A stretch of 64,000 nt of DNA from Ulota crispa. Taxonomy: Eukaryota > Streptophyta > Bryopsida > Orthotrichales > Orthotrichaceae. Where the stretch lies: positions 1,116,001 to 1,180,000 of the forward strand of contig OY987247.1 of NCBI GenBank assembly GCA_963920765.1, in the 5' to 3' direction. Below, in pieces: positions 50,723 through 64,000 of this stretch (position 1 is the stretch's first letter; every line of letters starts with the position of its first letter). The notes under the pieces are model-generated. The model made no database searches. It was not told the origin of the DNA and was given only the letters and a program-made list of their open reading frames with translations. The translations under genes and the position numbers were made by a program.

Positions 50723-52347
50723 GAGGCAGTTCACACTAGGTCTCATTTCCCACGTCCCTCTAAAATCATAGAATCCAATTGGTCAAGAGCCAAGAGTTGG
50801 GACGTGGCAATTCATACTATGTCCCAAGTCCCACATCCTAATTCATTGTATTTTGCCTATATGACAACACTTTTTGAAAATTTTGACATTGACAAGGTGG
50901 GACTTCACTCAAGGTTTAAGTTTACCATTTTACTAAATCTAACTTTCAACCCAAGTCTCACCAACATTTTTGCATAAAATATTCATGATTTTTTTAGTAC
51001 TCCTTTTGGCCAAGATGTTGATGTTTTATAAAAGAGTGATTGCAAGAATGACATGTCCTGCTTTTTGTCCCCTTGCTGCACGGCATGTGGTTTTAGGGGT
51101 GTATCTTTTGCTTACTAACTTCTTTTCACATGAAAGTTTAGAGGAAGGTTCACATTGAAGTTACAGACCTATTGTATTTTTTTGGATTTTTTAAAAAAGC
51201 ATTCACTAATTTTAAATGGACTCCAATGGCATGTCTACCTTGGTTGTTTTGTGGGCTGTTTTGTGGGTTTTTAGTACTACATTGAGGCAAAAAAAAGAGT
51301 TTAGGGCCGTAAATTTGGGAAGTAGTTCATTATTCATCATTACATGCATGTCTACCTTGGCTGTTTTGTGGGCTGTTTTGTGGGTTTTTAGTACTACATT
51401 GAGGCAAAAAAAAGAATTTAGGGCCATAAATTTGGAAAGTAGTTCATTATTCATCATTACATGTATTTGCCTACGGGTTTTAGGAATATGTAAATTCTAT
51501 GCCCTCCACTTTCCCTCAAAGTGGGCATCCATTTGACAGGCATTAGGGTTTGGAAACAAACATTCTTGAAAAAGTATTTGCATGAGTTGAAGCCCCTTAC
51601 AATGAACCAAAATGTGTTTTTTTGTTTTAATTTTTTGATTTTTCTTACTATTTTCCAAAAAAAGCAAAAAAGAAATTGTCTTTTTATTGGTGAGTTTTGT
51701 CCCTCTATTTTTGTGCATAACTTTTAGGGTAAATTTTTTCTAGGTCTGAATTTTCACAAGTGTGCTATTTTAAGTGCTTTTCAAATTTTTCAAAAATTAT
51801 TTTATTTAAAAAATACATATTTCAAAAGCTCATAGTACTACCTAGTACTGCCAGTTTTAAGGGTGTTTGACACAAAATTGGCAGGTCATTCTTGCAACTA
51901 CCCATAAGGACTCATGTATTGTATCTCAATGGAGCATTTGGGTAGCACATGAATCCCATTGGAGTTGTAATATTTCAAGCCAAGTCATAGACAAACTTCT
52001 AGACAACTAGGATTTTGGGGAATTTTTGACATTTGTCATAAAGCCAATTCTTCAAGTACTAAATGACCCCCATTTGAATATAGACAACACTTTTGGTACG
52101 CAACATCCTTTAGAGGTTAAAAAGCCAATGAAACTAGGATATTGCCTTTAAGGTGAGACCAAGGCATTTTTTTCTAGCAAAAAGAAGCCAAACTAGGGGA
52201 CAGATATGTCAAACTTGGAAAAATGTGGGCTAGTCCCTCCATTTATAATCCATTGGGGTCTTGACATCTATGATCTGGTAAAAAATGTCAAACCCAAAAA
52301 ATGCCCTACTTGCACATATGGGATGTGGAATGTAGTGTGAACTGCTC
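50723..52347. mobile_element. 1.6-kb element with AGTTCACACTA inverted ends
   Basis: The ends are GAGGCAGTTCACACTAGG and the complementary TGTAGTGTGAACTGCTC. Adjacent subterminal sequence (CCCACGTCCC and GGGATGTGGAA) also pairs roughly. A similar terminus occurs at 26351. No transposase is recognised. No matching target duplication (TTA left, CTT right). Interior contains a 117-bp tandem duplication. Confidence 0.55.
51230..51463. repeat. 117-bp tandem duplication
   Basis: Units at 51230-51346 and 51347-51463 differ at only a few positions, each starting CATGTCTACCTTGG. The period is a multiple of three, so frames on both strands stay open across it. Confidence 0.9.
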
Positions 52348-52372
52348 CTTCAAATCTAAACAACAATTGTAA

Positions 52373-52872
52373 GAGCATTGCCAATGCAGCTGTAAACAGG
52401 CCTGGTATTAGTTATGTTTACTTTTTAATTAATAGTTAATCATAGTATAAAAATTGGATTATTTAAATGGCATGACTTTTCTTGTTGTAAAAACAAAATA
52501 AAATTTAGGTTTAGGGTTTAGGGTGATTTAGATACATGGCATCAAATGTTATCTAGCTTCCAAAAAATCAAGCCTAAAAAGGGGAAAATTAGCCATGGGC
52601 ACTATTTAATAACATCATTAAACTAAGCTCTTGGCTAATTTCCCCCTTTTTGAACTTGATTTGGTAAGGCATTTGATTTTTTTGGAAGCTAGCTAACATT
52701 TGATTCCATGTATCTAAATCACTCTAAACCTTAAACCTAAATTTTGTTTTATTTTTACAACAAGAAATGTCATGCCATTTAAATAATCTTATTTTAATAC
52801 TATGATCAAATATTAATTAAAAACTAAACTTGGGTTGTACCGGGCCTGTTTATAACTGCATTGGCGATGCTC
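52373..52872. mobile_element. 500-bp PIF/Harbinger-like MITE with long arms
   Basis: The ends are GAGCATTGCCAATGCAG and CTGCATTGGCGATGCTC, flanked by TAA on both sides (52370-52372 and 52873-52875). Inner arms pair over about 200 bp (e.g. TTTAGGTTTAGGGTT / AACCTTAAACCTAAA). Its right end is 17 bp from the TIM stop codon, so it overlaps the TIM 3' flank. Confidence 0.8.
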
Positions 52873-52889
52873 TAATGAAAGCATGAAAT

Positions 52890-61791
<8,902 letters not shown>

Positions 61792-62876
61792 CTGCACCCC
61801 ATTTAAGTAATTTCAAATTTTCCTTTTTTTCTTAATTTCCTCCCTCTTTATCCCTTTTTCTCCCTTTTAATCTAATTTTCCTCTTGTTTTATCCTTTTCC
61901 TATTTCTCCCATTTTTTCCTTTTTTTATAGTAACTTTTAGCATTTGTGTACATTAATGCCAAAAAAAGTGATTTTCTATATAAAATTTATACAAGTAACT
62001 TGCCCTATTATCACTGTGCCTCAACCTTTGAAAGTCCATTGTCCCTATGGGTGACAAAATGCATTTTGGGCACGCTTGCTCTATTGGGATTTCTTATCAT
62101 TTCTTCTTTTTTTTTTAACTTGATTTTTTTTGCAAGGGCTACCCATGAGTATAGTTTTTATTGGAATTGGAATTACGGTTCAAAAATTATGAGTGTTTTA
62201 TATGTTTTCTTGTTTTTCAATGGGCAAGCCAGGCAAGCCATTTTTTGTTAACTTCTTTCAAGGGTAACCAATGAAGGTATGATTTTTCAATGAAATTTTC
62301 TTAAAGCAATTGTGTACTAGATAAATACATTAATTTTTGAATTGCAATTTTTATTAGAGATTTGATTTTTTTTTGGTATTTTTTATTTTGTATGTGATTG
62401 TCAATAAAGAAACAACCCATCAATGGGATTTTTGATTTGGAAAAAAAAAAAAAACCACTTGAAATTTGGTTTGCAAAAAACTTTAGTGTAGTGTGAATTT
62501 CAAGCACATGTTTGCAATGCAGGCCTAAGAAGGGATTGCTCTAAGTCTTTACTGTACATAAAAACTTGTGGAGGTATCCCTAACATAATTTGAAGCATTT
62601 CAAAAAAATCTCTCTCCCATCCATAATGCAAAAAACATCCATAACATTCAATCAAAGAGACCCAAAACTTTTTTAACCAACTTCAAATGCTCATACCTCT
62701 CAAATTGTAATGCCAAACCTCATGAAACTTTCAACATGGCTTTTTGCATGAGTCTAATGTAAGATCCTATGGTTAGAACTGTAAAATAATATAAAACAAA
62801 CCTTCATGGAACCAAATGTCTGTCAATGATGGATTTCAATGATTTTGTAAAAAACATGGGCTTGGGTATTTAGGAG

Positions 62877-64000
62877 TTAGTTCAAAAATTAATTACAAAA
62901 GCTATAGTACACCAAATATCATGGTTAAAAACTAATTGAGTCAAGGTTTTGTATCAAGTTCCAAAATCATAAATAAGTGGAGTATGTGTTAGTTACCAAG
63001 GTTTCAATGAGGTAGGGCTAGTTTTAAGCTCAATTTTGAAATTGCCCCATTATCACCTTCTTAGAGATTTTGGTGGTCATGCATGATCACATTTAGTTAT
63101 TTTGTTTTTGACCTTCTTCTTCCTTTCCTTGGCCTTTGTGGTTATCCATAAGTGCTAATCAAGTTGACAAATTTTAATTGTTTTTAGGTTTTTGCAATTG
63201 ACATTGCTATAGCTAAAGGATTGGAGCTATACATTGTATGTCTAATTAATTGAGGTCTTCATGGAACATGCTTTATCTTTAACAAACTTTGGTCAAAGGA
63301 AAAAAAATACACGATTAAGCAAAGAAATCTAAGACCTTTCTTGCAATACCAATAAACCCAAATTTGAAGCAAATCCCAACAAAAGATGTGTATTTGAAAA
63401 CATAGAAGTGATAATAGGGTAGGAGTGGTAACACGGTAAACTACCTCTACCTCATTCATTGCTCTCAAATCCCTTTCCGTCAACAATTGCTCCTAAAACC
63501 CTACACTTCACTATGATGATGTATTAAAGTGCTTATGTATTGTTCATGTAATTGTGGACTTTTTATGTTTTTTGAACATCTAGAGATCCTCCCATGTTTT
63601 ACATGCATTTTTTATTTGGATATGTTTCTTGATGTTTTGCAAGTACCTATGGACTTTTTGCAAATCAAAATAAGGTATAAATTAGTATTTATGGACTATG
63701 CAAAGTCCATAGGTTCTTAACATGGCATGTTTGATTCTTGTAGGACGTTTGTTTAATCAGAGAAAATCTAATTTTTGGTAGAAAACTCAATTAAAAAAAA
63801 AACTAGGGTCATTTCCACTTGAGAGAGAAGGAAATCATGGTGATAACATTCATTGAAAGGTTGTGTTTCGAAGAGCCAAATTATGATATTCAACTACAAA
63901 GAGCTCATAAATTGAGGGGTCTACATGAATTGGAGGTTCCAAAGAGGTGTTTAGAGAGTGCCCAAGCCTTGCTTCTATGAGATTTTGAGCATTCGAATGA
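62877..64000. other. Probable TIM intron or upstream flank
   Basis: AT-rich. One short exon-like stretch is seen on the minus strand at 63445-63492 (16 codons, QLLTERDLRAMNEVE, bounded by ttttag and gtagtt, phase 0). It does not fit TIM. No TIM N-terminal exon was recognised. Confidence 0.35.

Overview
The window looks like nuclear DNA of a streptophyte (green plant lineage). Islands of GC-richer coding exons sit in very AT-rich, transposon-loaded intergenic and intronic sequence. There are spliceosomal GT-AG introns, plant-type TTTAGGG/CCCTAAA telomere-like tracts, and proteins with plant or plastid relatives: an SLH-family C-terminus, a FAM210/DUF1279 protein, a cyanobacterial-type LpxB-related glycosyltransferase and a plastid-type triosephosphate isomerase. 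Two genes look axonemal. If that is right, the organism makes flagellated cells (charophyte alga, bryophyte, lycophyte, fern or similar) and is not a flowering plant. The species cannot be fixed from the sequence.

Layout. 1-1399 (+): last two exons of a coiled-coil protein resembling plant SLH-domain plastid proteins. 1400-6357: no gene; foldback and MITE-like repeats. 6358-6777 (-): intronless FAM210/DUF1279 protein. 6778-10787: no gene; one TTAA-flanked element. 10788-12335 (-): proline-rich protein with a 14-nt first exon. 12336-14973: a perfect 118-bp palindrome and a weak candidate gene. 14974-20724 (+): seven-exon conserved protein, possibly flagellar. 20725-31416: gene desert with foldback elements, a 0.5-kb minisatellite and a TTAA element ending 166 bp before the next gene. 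31417-38191 (+): eleven-exon LpxB-related protein with a likely plastid transit peptide and three MITE-like insertions in its introns. 38626-49877 (-): at least nine exons of an IQ-motif coiled-coil protein with a lysine-rich tail, 5' end not found. 49878-52889: two transposon-like elements. 52890-61791 (-): last three exons of a divergent triosephosphate isomerase, whose two internal introns and flank hold at least eight TTAA-type elements. 61792-64000: one arm of a long inverted repeat and otherwise nothing firm.

The genes do not form a pathway. Several products (SLH-family, LpxB-related, TIM, perhaps the proline-rich protein) would act in the plastid; two may act in the axoneme. The strongest unusual signals are a family of at least eleven elements with CCCYTAAR-type inverted termini abutting TTAA or a near variant, a 1.13-kb foldback with a perfect 9-bp target duplication, and a triosephosphate isomerase altered at several normally invariant loop residues.
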